NCBI GenBank assembly: GCA_041685075.1
Contig: JAWLGN010000002.1
Coordinates: 1 to 55,208, forward strand
Direction of reading: 5' to 3'
Source of the DNA: JAMCRM01 sp041685075
Lineage (GTDB): Bacteria; Acidobacteriota; Terriglobia; Bryobacterales; Bryobacteraceae
DNA: 55,208 nucleotides
This document shows, piece after piece, positions 24,228-31,716 of the stretch. The notes beneath the pieces are model-generated. The model made no database searches. It saw nothing but the letters and a program-made list of their open reading frames with translations, and was not told the origin of the DNA. The translations under genes and the position numbers were made by a program. Each line of letters opens with the position of its first letter. Positions within the stretch are counted from its first letter, which is position 1.

Positions 24228-25046
24228 TCACCGGGTTTGGGAGCGGTAGTCGGTCAGCTCCACGCCCCGGCGCTCCAGGGCCGCGCGGGTTTCGGGCGCG
24301 GTCAGGGCCTCGAGTTCGAACTCGCGGCTTTCCTTCAGGCGGGTACGCGCGCCGCGCAGTTCCTCGGTGCAGTAGCCCGGGTGGGTCATCAGTTCGGTGA
24401 GGCCCTCGGGCAGTTGGCCGATCAGCTCCACCAGTTCGGCGGTACGAAATCGGCCGGTCACCTGAAAGCCGGCGAAATGATCGGTGCTGCGGCAGCCGTT
24501 GCGCCCGAGCACGGAGTGGAAACGGCGGCGCACCACCGCCAGCCCGCGGCTCACCATACGCTGGCTCCACGGCACCCCGCCTGCGTTGAGCGGGAAATCG
24601 AAGGGGCGCCGAACCCAGGGGATATCGAACTCGCCTGCCAGCCGCGCCACCGCGTCCAAAACCTGCGGCGCCAGGTGCGTGTGCTTGTGGGTGTCGAGAT
24701 GGCTGGGACGCAGCCCCGCTTTCACGATGCGGAGGATCTGGGCGCGCAGCTCGTCGTAGACCCGGATACGGCGCATCATCAGGGCCCGCAGCAGTTCCCC
24801 CACGGTGCGAGGCAGCATGCGGCCGCCCTCCAGCGCCGAGGGCGCGTTGACCAGCACGAGGTGGCACCCCACGTCGACGGACGGATTCTCCAGCGCCAGC
24901 CGGACGGCGTCGTCGAAAGCCGCCCCGGTAGCCATGAGGGTTGCGGCGGTCAGGATGCCGTTCCGGTGCGCCGCCACGATCCCCCGGTTCACGTCGTGCG
25001 TGAACCCGAAGTCATCGGCATTGACGATCAGCCGCCGGGTGCTCAA
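24228..25046 (-). CDS. ChbG/HpnK (YdjC) family deacetylase
   Basis: 272 residues. YdjC-fold metal-dependent carbohydrate deacetylase: the metal-binding NADDFG (residues 9-14), LMATGAAFDDAV, GCHLVLVN and HLDTHKHTH motifs are all present, and a late TELMTHPGY adds a further conserved His. Family members deacetylate chitooligosaccharides (ChbG) or N-acetylglucosaminyl hopanoid intermediates (HpnK). The position next to Mla lipid-transport genes makes a lipid or hopanoid substrate attractive but unproven. The start is TTG, whose last bases overlap the mlaD stop (TTGA), so translation is coupled to mlaD. It ends 5 nt before rsmI. Confidence 0.82.
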   Translation of the reverse strand: MSTRRLIVNADDFGFTHDVNRGIVAAHRNGILTAATLMATGAAFDDAVRLALENPSVDVGCHLVLVNAPSALEGGRMLPRTVGELLRALMMRRIRVYDELRAQILRIVKAGLRPSHLDTHKHTHLAPQVLDAVARLAGEFDIPWVRRPFDFPLNAGGVPWSQRMVSRGLAVVRRRFHSVLGRNGCRSTDHFAGFQVTGRFRTAELVELIGQLPEGLTELMTHPGYCTEELRGARTRLKESREFELEALTAPETRAALERRGVELTDYRSQTR

Positions 25047-26116
25047 AACAGTGTCAACCTGATGGTCAGAAACCGCTTGGGATTGGAGCGAATGTCCCGC
25101 GCCAGGGACTGGAACTCCCGCATGGTGCCGGAGAGCGAATCGTAGAGCTGCGGGTTGACGACGAGCTGCCCCAGGGTGCCCTGGCCGGAGTTGATGCGGT
25201 CGAGCGTCACGTCGATGCGTTCCACCAGGGTGTTCATGCGGGCGTAGAGTTGCTCGTCGGTGACGAGCTTCCCCACGGTGCCGCGACCCGCCTGGACTCC
25301 CGCCACCAGGGTGCGCAGCTCCGCCAGCGCCTGCTGCGCCTCGTCGTAGAGCGCCGGGTCGCGCAGCAGCCGCCCGGCCGTGCCGCTGCCCTTCTGTAGA
25401 TCCGCCAACATCACGTCGATGCGGCGTATAGGGGCACGGACCTCCTCGTAGAGCGCGTCGTCGTAGATCAGGCGGCTGATGGTGCCCTTGCCCTTCCGGA
25501 TATCGGCCAGCAACTGCTCGCCCTCGGCGGCCATGCCGCTCAGTCGCCGGTAGAGTTCCTCGTCGCGCAGCAGCTTACCGATGTTGCCTTCGCCCCGCTC
25601 GACGCCGGCCACCAGGAAGTCCACCCGCCGCACGATGTTTTGCAGCGTCTGCAGCACCAGGGCGCTCTGGGCCATCAGTTCCGGGATGTCCTGGGGCGGC
25701 TCGGAGCGCAGCACCCCGCCCGGCTCGATGGGCTCGGGACTCTTGCCCCGGGTAATGTTGATGAACTTGTCGCCCAGCAGACTCGCGGCCGTAATGATGG
25801 CGACCGAATCCTTGGGAATCTGCTCCAGGTAGCGCTCCTCGACGGAAAGATCGAAGCGCACGGCGCGCGCGGGGTCGGGCAGCCCGGAAAGCTGGATGCT
25901 CTCTACGTACCCGATGAGAAATCCGTGCAGCCGCACCGGCGCGGAAGTGGCGGTGCCGGCGGCGTCTGCCACGTAGACGTGGAGGATCGCGTCGCGGCGG
26001 AACACCCCGCGGCTGCCGGTCAGCAGAAAGATCAGCACCGCCAGAATCACCATGGCGGCGATGGCCAGCAGCCCTACCTTCAGTTGCGACCAGCGTATTC
26101 GGCGTGGATCAGGCAT
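25043..26116 (-). CDS. mlaD: MlaD-like MCE-domain lipid-binding protein with five tandem repeats
   Basis: 357 residues. One N-terminal transmembrane helix (about 12-33) anchors a periplasmic MCE domain (about 40-125; LHGFLIGYVESIQLSG, LLGDKFINITRG). Beyond it is a helical C-terminal region carrying five related repeats built on G-x-G-T-x-G-x-L-x-x-D-x-x-LY: GEGNIGKLLRDEELY, GKGTISRLIYDDALY, GSGTAGRLLRDPALY, GRGTVGKLVTDEQLY and GQGTLGQLVVNPQLY. MCE proteins form hexameric rings that carry phospholipids between membranes; the extended repeats could build a needle-like channel as in longer MCE proteins. It lies 3 nt after mlaF and overlaps the deacetylase gene start. Confidence 0.87.
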   Translation of the reverse strand: MPDPRRIRWSQLKVGLLAIAAMVILAVLIFLLTGSRGVFRRDAILHVYVADAAGTATSAPVRLHGFLIGYVESIQLSGLPDPARAVRFDLSVEERYLEQIPKDSVAIITAASLLGDKFINITRGKSPEPIEPGGVLRSEPPQDIPELMAQSALVLQTLQNIVRRVDFLVAGVERGEGNIGKLLRDEELYRRLSGMAAEGEQLLADIRKGKGTISRLIYDDALYEEVRAPIRRIDVMLADLQKGSGTAGRLLRDPALYDEAQQALAELRTLVAGVQAGRGTVGKLVTDEQLYARMNTLVERIDVTLDRINSGQGTLGQLVVNPQLYDSLSGTMREFQSLARDIRSNPKRFLTIRLTLF

Positions 26117-26119
26117 CTT

Positions 26120-26935
26120 CTATTCCCGCGCTTTACTGAACTTAGCAATGTACGGATCCCCGGTTCTCTCCAGCTCCTCCTGGCTGCCCTCAAAAACGAG
26201 CCGGCCCTCCCGCAGGACCATGAAGGTCGTGCGGAGGTCGCTCGCGTATGCCGGCTCGATCCCTTCCGTCTCCGGATTGTAGCGATAGTTCGCCAACAGG
26301 CTGCCATCCTGAAAACGGTGGGTGACGATCAGGGTGGTGGTGTGGTTCAGGTCGCGCTCCTTGATGACGAGGGCGATGATGGTGTGGGCGGTAATGGGGT
26401 CCAGGCCCGCCGTGGGCGAATCGTAGAGCAGCAGTTCCGGCTGCGTCACCACCGCCCGGGCGATGGCGGCGCGCCGGCGCATGCCGCCGGAGAGTTCGCT
26501 CGGATACTTCTCCAGCGTCTCGCCCAACTCGACAAAGCGGAGCGCTTCCTCCACCCGCGGCCGCACCTCCTCCGGAGGGCACTGAATCGACGCCTGGTTC
26601 AGCAGCGGATACGCCACGTTCTCTTCGATGGTGAGAGAGTCGAACAACGCGCTCTCCTGGAACAGCATACCGATGCGGCTGCGGATTTCGAACCGCTCTT
26701 CCTCCCGCATCTTGGCGATGTCGTGGCCGAAGACGTACACCGCGCCGGCGCTTGGCTTCAGCAGTCCCAGGGCGGTCTTGAGCAGCACCGTCTTGCCCGA
26801 ACCCGCGGCTCCCAGGATCACTCGCGTCTCGCCCTTCCTGGCGGTGAAGGAGAGATCGTCGAGCGCGTGCGTTTCGTCGAAGGTCACCGTTACACCGTCG
26901 AAGCGGAGGACGGGCTGCTCTCGCTCGTCCGCCAT
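26120..26935 (-). CDS. mlaF: Mla-type ABC transporter ATP-binding protein
   Basis: 271 residues from the ATG at 26935. Walker A GAAGSGKTVLL (about 38-48), Q-loop LFQESALFDSLT, ABC signature LSGGMRRRAAIARAVVTQPELLLYDSPTAGLDP with Walker B, and an H-loop in LIVTHRF. The LSGGMRRR form is typical of MlaF/TTG2A. It energises intermembrane phospholipid transport with MlaE and MlaD. The start overlaps the mlaE stop by one nucleotide (TGATG). Regulation follows the operon promoter upstream of mlaE. Confidence 0.92.
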   Translation of the reverse strand: MADEREQPVLRFDGVTVTFDETHALDDLSFTARKGETRVILGAAGSGKTVLLKTALGLLKPSAGAVYVFGHDIAKMREEERFEIRSRIGMLFQESALFDSLTIEENVAYPLLNQASIQCPPEEVRPRVEEALRFVELGETLEKYPSELSGGMRRRAAIARAVVTQPELLLYDSPTAGLDPITAHTIIALVIKERDLNHTTTLIVTHRFQDGSLLANYRYNPETEGIEPAYASDLRTTFMVLREGRLVFEGSQEELERTGDPYIAKFSKARE

Positions 26936-27696
26936 CAACCCACCTGATCGACAAAGATTTTGGCGATAAAGAAGTCCAGCGCCAGGATCATCACCGACGC
27001 CGCCACCACCGCCTGCGTCGTCGCGCGGCCCACACCCTGGGTGCCGCCGGTCGTGCGCAGGCCGTAGAAACACCCCACCAGGGAGATGGCGAAGGCGAAC
27101 ACGAAGGGCTTCAACAGGCCCTGCGCGATGTCTCCCCATTCCAGCGACTGCCAGGCCCCACTCCAGTACTGCTGGGTGGTCACGTTGAGCAGGTAGCGCG
27201 AGATCAACCATCCGCCGAAAATGCCGATGAAGTCGGAAATGATCGTCAGCAGCGGCAGCATGATGGCGGTGGCCACCATGCGGGGCGTCACCAGCTTCTT
27301 GGTGGGGTCCGTGCCCAGCGCCCGCATGGCGTCGATCTGCTCCGTTACCTTCATGGACCCCAGTTCGCTGGCGATTCCCGAGGAGTTGCGCCCGGCCACC
27401 ATCAGGGAGGTGAGCACCGGGCCCAGTTCGCGCACCAGGGTGATGGAGACGAGCTGCCCGATCCGGCCCACCTGCCCGAACTGCACCAGGGGACGGGAGA
27501 GCTGCAAAGCCATGACCGCCCCACTGAAAAACCCCGTCAGCACCACGATCGGGATGCTCCCGACCCCGATGGTGTCCATCTGGATCAGGGTATCGGATAA
27601 GTACCTCGGCTTCCGGAAGATATTTGCCAGCGCCCTTCCGGTCAAGTAGAAAAAATCCTGTACAGCCGCAACTGGTCCTTTAAACAGGTCGAGCAA
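26935..27696 (-). CDS. mlaE: Mla-type ABC transporter permease
   Basis: 253 residues from the TTG at 27696. MlaE permease family: an amphipathic N-terminal region (GPVAAVQDFFYLTGRALANIF) then about five membrane helices, with LTGFFSGAVMALQ, the conserved ELGPVLTSLMVAGRNSSGIASELGSMKVTEQIDAM and ALGTDPTKKLVTPRM. No ATG is available near the family start. The TTG at 27696 has GGGAG at a good distance and matches family length; a TTG at 27729 would lie on top of a -10-like TATACT. First gene of mlaEFD-chbG/hpnK-rsmI, divergent from the peptidase gene. Confidence 0.88.
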   Translation of the reverse strand: MLDLFKGPVAAVQDFFYLTGRALANIFRKPRYLSDTLIQMDTIGVGSIPIVVLTGFFSGAVMALQLSRPLVQFGQVGRIGQLVSITLVRELGPVLTSLMVAGRNSSGIASELGSMKVTEQIDAMRALGTDPTKKLVTPRMVATAIMLPLLTIISDFIGIFGGWLISRYLLNVTTQQYWSGAWQSLEWGDIAQGLLKPFVFAFAISLVGCFYGLRTTGGTQGVGRATTQAVVAASVMILALDFFIAKIFVDQVG

Positions 27697-27728
27697 ATCC
27701 GCTCCCGTAATCTCGATGCTAACATACA

Positions 27729-27734
27729 AGTATA
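27729..27734 (-). promoter_or_regulatory. possible -10 element of the mla operon
   Basis: TATACT on the minus strand at 27734-27729 would start transcription near 27722, 26 nt before the TTG start of mlaE. The same AT-rich spot reads TATAAA on the plus strand only 2 nt from the divergent peptidase start, so the two directions may compete. Confidence 0.35.
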
Positions 27735-27738
27735 AACT

Positions 27739-28689
27739 GTGAAAGGACTTACGGACATTGCCGGCATTCGGGTGGGGCACGCCTCGGATTACTCCGCGCT
27801 CACCGGATGCACGGTGGTGCTGTGTGGGGAAGGCGCCGTCGGGGGAGTGGATGTGCGGGGCGGTGCGACCGGCACCTCCGAGGTCGGCACGCTCGATCCG
27901 GACCACGTAAGCGGTGAAGTGCACGCCATCGTGCTGGCCGGCGGCAGCGCTTTCGGCCTGGAAGCCGCCGCGGGCGTGCGCCGCTGGCTGGAACGGCAGG
28001 GCGTGGGATACCGGACCGGCGCCGCCCTGGTGCCGATCGTGCCATGCGCCATCCTGTACGATCTCGCCATCGGCAGTGCCGGCATCCGGCCGGATCGCGA
28101 GATGGGGGAGGCTGCCGCCCAAGCCGCTACCGACGCTCCGGTCGAGGAGGGCGCGGTGGGCGCGGGTACGGGCGCCACGGTGGGGAAGCTCTTCGGCATG
28201 CGGCAGGCCATGAAAGGAGGCATCGGCTCCGGCGCGGTGAGACTGCCGGGCGGCGTCGTGGTGGCCGCCCTGGTGGCGGTGAATGCCTTCGGAGACGTGC
28301 GCGATCCCTTGACCGGCGCCATCGTCGCCGGCGCGCGCCGTGCCGAGGACAGCCGCGAGTTCGCCGATACCGAGGAGCAGATGAAGCGGGGCGTCGCGCG
28401 CGGCGGGTTCCCGGGCAATACGACCCTGGCGGTCGTCGCAACCAACGCACGGTTGACGAAGCAGGGCGCCACCCGACTCGCCCGCATGGCCGGCCTCGGA
28501 ATGGCCCGCACCATCTACCCCGTCCACACCGCCTGGGATGGCGACGTGGTCTTCGCCATCTCCCGCGGAGAGCTTGCCGCGGACGTCAACGCGCTGGGTG
28601 TCGCGGGCGCCGGTGCGGTGGCCGAGGCCGTGCTCCGCGCCGTCAGGATGGCGCCCACGCTCGGCGGCGTGCCGGGGCTGGCCCGCTAG
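27739..28689 (+). CDS. P1 (DmpA/S58) family self-processing peptidase
   Basis: 316 residues. N-terminal nucleophile-type autoproteolytic aminopeptidase family. The start GTG gives the conserved opening LTDIAGIRVGHASD; later starts would remove it. Family motifs include IVLAGGSAFGLEAAAGV, VPIVPCAILYDL, GAVGAGTGATVGK and FPGNTTLAVVATNA, where Asn227-Thr228 is the expected autocleavage site with Thr228 as nucleophile. Product could hydrolyse D- or L-amino-terminal peptides or beta-peptides; natural substrates in soil bacteria are unknown. No signal peptide. It is divergent from mlaE, with only 42 bp between the starts and no Shine-Dalgarno sequence. Confidence 0.88.
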   Translation: MKGLTDIAGIRVGHASDYSALTGCTVVLCGEGAVGGVDVRGGATGTSEVGTLDPDHVSGEVHAIVLAGGSAFGLEAAAGVRRWLERQGVGYRTGAALVPIVPCAILYDLAIGSAGIRPDREMGEAAAQAATDAPVEEGAVGAGTGATVGKLFGMRQAMKGGIGSGAVRLPGGVVVAALVAVNAFGDVRDPLTGAIVAGARRAEDSREFADTEEQMKRGVARGGFPGNTTLAVVATNARLTKQGATRLARMAGLGMARTIYPVHTAWDGDVVFAISRGELAADVNALGVAGAGAVAEAVLRAVRMAPTLGGVPGLAR

Positions 28690-28741
28690 CCACGGGGCAG
28701 GCCGCGCTTTCTGGTTCGACTCATCGCGCTCCGCCGCGCGG

Positions 28742-29260
28742 TTAGCGCTGACGCGGGTGGAAGCCGGTGACTTTCTTGTACTCCTCGAGCGCGTTGTAGA
28801 CGATCGGGCAGAACGGGACCCAGCGGCACAGCGAGGACATGCTGGAGCCGAGCGAGCGCGCCCGGTAGGAAACATTGGGAAAATCCCTGCAGGGGCGCGG
28901 GCGCGCTTCGTACACCATGCACAGGTTGCCCTGCAGGAAAACGCAGCCGTCCGGCCCGGTACGCAGCAGGCGCCCTTCCGGCACTTTGGGATCCGCCTGG
29001 GTGTACAGGCGCTCCACCTCGGCGGGCTGCATCTTCAGGTAGGAGGCGATGGCGGCGACCTCGTCCGGGATCACCGACACCAGCCCGGTGCGGCAGCAGT
29101 TGGCGCAGGCCGTGCAGTCGATGCGGCGCTCGATTTCGCCGGCCACGACGTAGAACGGTTCTTCGGACCGGCGGCGTGCGGCGAGATAGCGGCGGAACTT
29201 CAGGTTCTCGGCCTGCTTGGCCTGCCCCAGCCTGCGAACTTCGGCCAGGTCCGTAACCAC
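28742..29260 (-). CDS. YkgJ-type cysteine-cluster protein
   Basis: 172 residues from the GTG at 29260. The zinc/iron-chelating YkgJ domain is marked by Cys49-x2-Cys-x2-CysCys (CTACANCC), Cys106, Cys114, the diagnostic RPRPCRDFP with Cys124, then Cys145 and Cys151. These proteins are thought to bind a metal or Fe-S cluster; the cellular function is not settled. The N-terminus (about 5-35) is basic and helical. The GTG lies exactly 6 nt downstream of a TATGCT element, so the mRNA may be leaderless. The next gene upstream on this strand encodes a cyclic-nucleotide-fold protein 31 nt away, but this gene seems to have its own promoter. Confidence 0.8.
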   Translation of the reverse strand: MVTDLAEVRRLGQAKQAENLKFRRYLAARRRSEEPFYVVAGEIERRIDCTACANCCRTGLVSVIPDEVAAIASYLKMQPAEVERLYTQADPKVPEGRLLRTGPDGCVFLQGNLCMVYEARPRPCRDFPNVSYRARSLGSSMSSLCRWVPFCPIVYNALEEYKKVTGFHPRQR

Positions 29261-29266
29261 ATGCCC

Positions 29267-29272
29267 AGCATA
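29267..29272 (-). promoter_or_regulatory. -10 element of the YkgJ-type gene, leaderless spacing
   Basis: TATGCT on the minus strand is followed by six bases (GGGCAT) and then the GTG start, which places +1 at or next to the G of the start codon. Confidence 0.3.
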
Positions 29273-29291
29273 GCGCCCCGGGGAAGAAAGT

Positions 29292-29756
29292 TCAGCTCTG
29301 CCGGGGCATTCGCATTCCGCAGAGTTCGCCCAGGCGCGCTTCGGTGGCCTGCACCCGGCCGGCGACCAGCCGGAGGGTACGGCGCAGCAGTTCGGCGCCC
29401 AGCACCGGGTCCGCGCGGCAGGCGGCGGCCAGGCGTTGCCGTTCGAGGCGCAGCGCCGTCGAGCGTTCCCGCGCCCGTACCTGGAAAAGCGTGTCGTGGT
29501 GATCCAGCAGCGCCGACCAGCCGAATGCCTCCCCGGCCGAAAGCGCCTGGACGCGCACCGCAACGGCGCGCGCATTGGCCTCCACGCACACGCTGCCCGA
29601 AAGCAGCAGGTAGAAGTGCGCCGAGCGCTCCCCGGCGCGGAGGATCACCTCGTCTTCCTGGAAACACACCTCTTCGGCCAGCGCGGCGAGCGTCTGGAGA
29701 TGGCCATCGGGCATCCCGGCAAGAAATGCGTGGCCGCGGAGAAGATCCAGTGTCAT
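29292..29756 (-). CDS. Crp-like cyclic-nucleotide-binding domain protein without HTH
   Basis: 154 residues. A single cNMP-binding beta-roll (about 5-115; VILRAGERSAHFYLLLSGSVCV and LSAGEAFGWSALL, the latter in the place of the phosphate-binding cassette) followed by one long helix (RLVAGRVQATEARLGEL) resembling the Crp dimerisation helix. The protein stops before any DNA-binding helix-turn-helix, so it is either a stand-alone ligand sensor or a protein-interaction module rather than a transcription factor. The arginine expected in a true cAMP pocket is not seen. A perfect 19-bp palindrome lies about 73 bp upstream of the start. Confidence 0.72.
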   Translation of the reverse strand: MTLDLLRGHAFLAGMPDGHLQTLAALAEEVCFQEDEVILRAGERSAHFYLLLSGSVCVEANARAVAVRVQALSAGEAFGWSALLDHHDTLFQVRARERSTALRLERQRLAAACRADPVLGAELLRRTLRLVAGRVQATEARLGELCGMRMPRQS

Positions 29757-29828
29757 ATACCCCCTGGTGGGCCAGAAGCCCCATCGTATACACTCCGGGC
29801 GCAGCCCGAAGAAGCAACGGAACGACTT

Positions 29829-29847
29829 ATCGCAAACCGTTTGCGAT
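29829..29847. promoter_or_regulatory. perfect 19-bp palindrome, probable operator
   Basis: ATCGCAAAC-C-GTTTGCGAT has two perfect 9-bp arms around one central base. The length and symmetry fit a dimeric regulator site. It lies upstream of the cNMP-fold gene (minus strand) and downstream of the fliT-position gene, so control of the former is the simplest reading. As RNA it could also form a hairpin, though a 1-nt loop is unfavourable. Confidence 0.5.
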
Positions 29848-29870
29848 TGGGAAGCAACCGGAGTACCACT

Positions 29871-29906
29871 CGGCGCAGGTGCTGGGGAGATCAGTCGACG
29901 ATGGCC
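29871..29906 (+). repeat. direct repeat copy 1 (36 bp)
   Basis: Matches 29945-29980 at 32 of 36 positions. Contains a duplicated copy of the last codons and stop (minus strand) of the fliT-position gene, in intergenic DNA. Confidence 0.75.
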
Positions 29907-29944
29907 GGCACTCATGATCGCGCCGTGCGCGCATGCTTCACCGG

Positions 29945-29980
29945 CGGCGCGGGTGCGGGGGAGATCAGCCGTCGATGGCC
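29945..29980 (+). repeat. direct repeat copy 2 (36 bp), overlapping the 3' end of the fliT-position gene
   Basis: The parent copy: it includes the terminal Ala-Ile-Asp-Gly codons and stop of the minus-strand gene. The offset to copy 1 is 74 bp. Confidence 0.75.
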
Positions 29981-30273
29981 CAGGAGTGGCGCTTGTGCCG
30001 GCCGGTCCCGTAGGCTCTCAGGCAAGCCAGGGCCTCCAGTTGCGCGGCCATGTGGGCCTGTGCGCAGAGGGTAGTGCGGCGTGACCATTCCAGCAGCTCG
30101 CGGGCTCCGGCGGCGATAGCCCGCGCCTCCGGCCCGCCGGGAGGCGCCGCGGCCAGGGCGGCATCCAGTTGGCGGCGGAAGGTGGGGAGCAGCGCCAGTG
30201 CCGGACCGTAGGCGCCCTCTTCAATGGCCGCGCGCAGCCGCGCCGCCGTGGTCTCCAGGCCGGCGGCACTCAC
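29965..30273 (-). CDS. small helical protein in the fliT position
   Basis: 102 residues, predicted almost entirely helical (AARLRAAIEEGAYGPALALLPTFRRQLDAALAA, EARAIAAGARELLEWSRRTTLCAQAHMAAQLEAL). It starts within the last codons of fliD (4-nt overlap) and is the last gene of fliW-csrA-fliC-fliD. Small helical proteins after fliD are commonly export chaperones for FliD (FliT), and length and composition fit, but there is no diagnostic motif. The 3' end is duplicated in the following intergenic region. Confidence 0.6.
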   Translation of the reverse strand: MSAAGLETTAARLRAAIEEGAYGPALALLPTFRRQLDAALAAAPPGGPEARAIAAGARELLEWSRRTTLCAQAHMAAQLEALACLRAYGTGRHKRHSWAIDG

Positions 30274-31637
30274 CGGTAGTTCTCCGAGGCCGAACGCATA
30301 GCCTCCAGCATGGTGCTGATGTACGAGTAGTGCTGTTCGAGCGAGGCGATCAGGGCGTCGGCCGCTGCCATCTGCTCCTGGAGGCTGACCCGGAGCTGAT
30401 CCAGCCGCTCGTTGCTCGTGTCGATGCGCTCGTCCGTGCGGGTGATGGCTTGGTTGACCGAGTTCAACTCCGTGCGCACGCGCCCCCAGACGGGGTTGGC
30501 GGCGGCATCCAGCGCCTCGGAGGCCGCTCTCAGGAAGCCGCCTTCGAGCGCCGATCCCAAAAACGCGGCCACCTGTCCCGGCGCTCCCAGGTCTTCGGCC
30601 AGAAAGGCCGCGGTATGAAACGAGAGGCGTCCGTCCTGGCCGAAGCTGAAGCCCAGGTCGGTGAGGGAGTTGGCGGCGCCCGCTCCGCCGCCGGTGTAAT
30701 CTACCATGCGGCGCAGGCTTTGGGAGAGGCTGTAGATGACCTGCTGGCCGGCCAGCGCGCCGCCCGCCTCGCCGCGGTGCTTGTCCAGTTCATCCATGGC
30801 GCTGTTATAGGCCGTCGCCAGCGAGGAGAGCGCGTTCGCGAGCACGGAGGACTGGCGCGTCACCGTGATCCCCGTGGGCTCGCCCGGGGCGCTGGCGGCT
30901 TTCAGTTGCAGGGTGACGCCGGGCGCTAATTCAACCGTCCGGGTGTCGCTTTCGGCCTCCTGGGCTACGCCATTGACCTTGTACGACGCCAGGCTGCCGG
31001 TCACCTGCATTTCCATGAGGGACCCCGAGGCGTCTTCGAGTTCCAGGGTCATGGCGCCCAGCTTCGTGCTTTCGAGCGACAGCCGGTAGTCCGGCGCCGC
31101 CGGCGAACCCACATTCACCACCGTGGCCCGGACGGCCGCGCCGCTGGCGTTGATCGAAGCCGCCAGAGAGGTGAGCGTGTTGGCTGCCGGCTCGAGCGCC
31201 CAGACCACGCCGTTGACCTTCATGGTGAACGAGGAGGCGTCGCTGAGGGAGGCCGCGTTCGGATCCGTCACCTTCGAGAGACCCTCGTCCCTGCTGATGG
31301 CCGTCGAGTAGGCCCCCAGGCTGGTGACCTCGATCGAGTAGCTGCCTTCCATGGCCCCGGCCCCGAGAGTGACGGCCGCCACCTCCGGGCCGCTCAGCAC
31401 CGCCTGGTACGAAGTGCTGCCCACGGCGCTCTCCACCCCCGCCAGCGCCGTCTGAACGGCCGTGAAGCTCACATCGAGCGCCGTGAGCGCCCGGGACTGG
31501 TCCGCCAGAGCGGCCCGCTCGTTCTTGAGTTGGGAGACCGGCAGGGAGGCGATAGCCACAGCGCGGTCGATGACGGCCTGGAAGTCGGCGGCGTACCGGC
31601 TGTTGCCGGCGAACAGGAAACTGCCTGCGGTGCTCAT
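30270..31637 (-). CDS. fliD: flagellar filament cap protein (hook-associated protein 2)
   Basis: 455 residues. The FliD N-terminal region (about 15-110: DFQAVIDRAVAIASLPVSQLKNERAALADQ... ALAGVESAV) and C-terminal region (about 230-440: SVLANALSSLATAYNSAMDELDKHRGEAGGALAGQQVIYSLSQSLRRM... YSYISTMLEAM) are recognisable. It caps the filament and folds incoming flagellin. The N-terminal D0 part lacks the usual GS-G-D/ID motif in its common form and starts MSTAGSFLFAGNSRYAADF, a variant also seen in acidobacterial sequences. It is 80 nt downstream of fliC, separated by two strong hairpins, and overlaps the fliT-position gene. Confidence 0.86.
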   Translation of the reverse strand: MSTAGSFLFAGNSRYAADFQAVIDRAVAIASLPVSQLKNERAALADQSRALTALDVSFTAVQTALAGVESAVGSTSYQAVLSGPEVAAVTLGAGAMEGSYSIEVTSLGAYSTAISRDEGLSKVTDPNAASLSDASSFTMKVNGVVWALEPAANTLTSLAASINASGAAVRATVVNVGSPAAPDYRLSLESTKLGAMTLELEDASGSLMEMQVTGSLASYKVNGVAQEAESDTRTVELAPGVTLQLKAASAPGEPTGITVTRQSSVLANALSSLATAYNSAMDELDKHRGEAGGALAGQQVIYSLSQSLRRMVDYTGGGAGAANSLTDLGFSFGQDGRLSFHTAAFLAEDLGAPGQVAAFLGSALEGGFLRAASEALDAAANPVWGRVRTELNSVNQAITRTDERIDTSNERLDQLRVSLQEQMAAADALIASLEQHYSYISTMLEAMRSASENYR

Positions 31638-31659
31638 AGCGATTTGCCGGTGGAAAGCG

Positions 31660-31707
31660 CCCGGGGGCGGTCTCCCGCCCCCGGGGTTAGGCAGGCCCGT
31701 GGCCTGC
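31660..31707 (-). terminator. two strong hairpins between fliC and fliD
   Basis: On the minus strand the first hairpin after fliC is GCAGGCC-ACG-GGCCTGC (31707-31691, 7 bp). The second is CCCGGGGGCGG-GAGA-CCGCCCCCGGG (31685-31660, a perfect 11-bp stem with a GAGA tetraloop). No U tract follows. They are likely 3' stabilisers or partial terminators that let flagellin mRNA accumulate over downstream fliD. Confidence 0.6.
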
Positions 31708-31716
31708 GGTCAGCGT

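Noticed and set aside
24223..24867. Long rsmI form with about 215 extra N-terminal residues
   Set aside because: The extra part is antisense-like, in the wrong frame relative to the deacetylase gene it overlaps, and has no homology-like motifs; RsmI begins at 24222.
27731..27736. TATAAA as the -10 of the P1 peptidase gene
   Set aside because: It ends only 2 nt before the GTG start, which must be kept to preserve the conserved N-terminus; the complementary-strand TATACT for mlaE is the better reading.
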